Shown: positions 5,672-5,676 of the stretch, piece by piece
How positions within the stretch are numbered: position 1 is the stretch's first letter
Layout of the letters: every line of letters begins with the position of its first letter
Assembly: GCA_945918315.1 (NCBI GenBank)
Contig: CAMEIK010000090.1
Coordinates: forward strand, 1-5,676
Source of the DNA: an uncultured Clostridia bacterium
GTDB taxonomy: Bacteria; Bacillota; Clostridia; Oscillospirales; Oscillospiraceae
Direction: 5' to 3'
DNA: 5,676 nt
Notes under the pieces: model-generated
Told to the model about the DNA's origin: nothing
Seen by the model: the letters and a program-made list of their open reading frames with translations, nothing else
Database searches by the model: none
Made by a program: the position numbers and the translations under genes

Positions 5672-5676
5672 TGATT

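Noticed and set aside
5644..5676. CRISPR array
   Set aside because: The repeat unit is only seven bases with no spacers.

Overview
The window looks like chromosomal DNA of a fairly GC-rich member of the Bacillota, probably a gut-type Clostridia of the Oscillospirales kind. This rests on the strong purine-rich Shine-Dalgarno sites, consensus sigma-A promoters, Gram-positive-style lipoproteins with an Ala/Pro/Glu/Thr-rich linker, and a TTGACA-type intergenic repeat. That placement is inference from style, not from a marker gene.

All five convincing genes lie on the minus strand. Read in transcription order (right to left) they are: an ATP-binding subunit of a CUT1-type carbohydrate ABC importer (4338-5444), a MalF/UgpA-type permease (3452-4345), a MalG/UgpE-type permease (2577-3440), a family-1 extracellular solute-binding lipoprotein (982-2580), and a separate small lipoprotein of unknown function with two similar OB-like halves (129-899). 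The first four form one tightly packed operon: two junctions overlap by 8 and 4 bases, and the third has an 11-base gap or a 4-base overlap depending on the start chosen. It encodes a complete importer: ATPase, two membrane subunits and binding protein. The substrate cannot be read from the sequence, though the family transports oligosaccharides, sugars or glycerol-phosphate compounds. No glycosidase, kinase or regulator is in view.

The operon promoter (TTGAAC, 17 bases, TGC then TATAAT) lies about 40 bases ahead of the ATPase start. Back to back with it is a perfect plus-strand sigma-A promoter (TTGACA, 17 bases, TATAAT) firing out of the right edge. A near-perfect 12-base inverted pair (GGGWATTTCCAA) sits in this divergent control region: one copy lies at the operon transcription start and the other between the two promoters. 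The outward transcript would run through two small hairpins and a four-copy TTGACAR heptamer array before the window ends.

The small lipoprotein has its own promoter, whose -35 box overlaps the stop codon of the binding-protein gene, so it may be transcribed both by readthrough and independently. A strong 14-bp-stem terminator (82-116) closes the region. The first 80 bases hold no gene that can be firmly supported.

The most unusual features are the binding protein's C-terminal membrane helix with a basic tail, added to its N-terminal lipid anchor, and the architecture of the divergent control region. I did not find a wholly new multi-gene system; the core is a recognisable sugar-type ABC importer.
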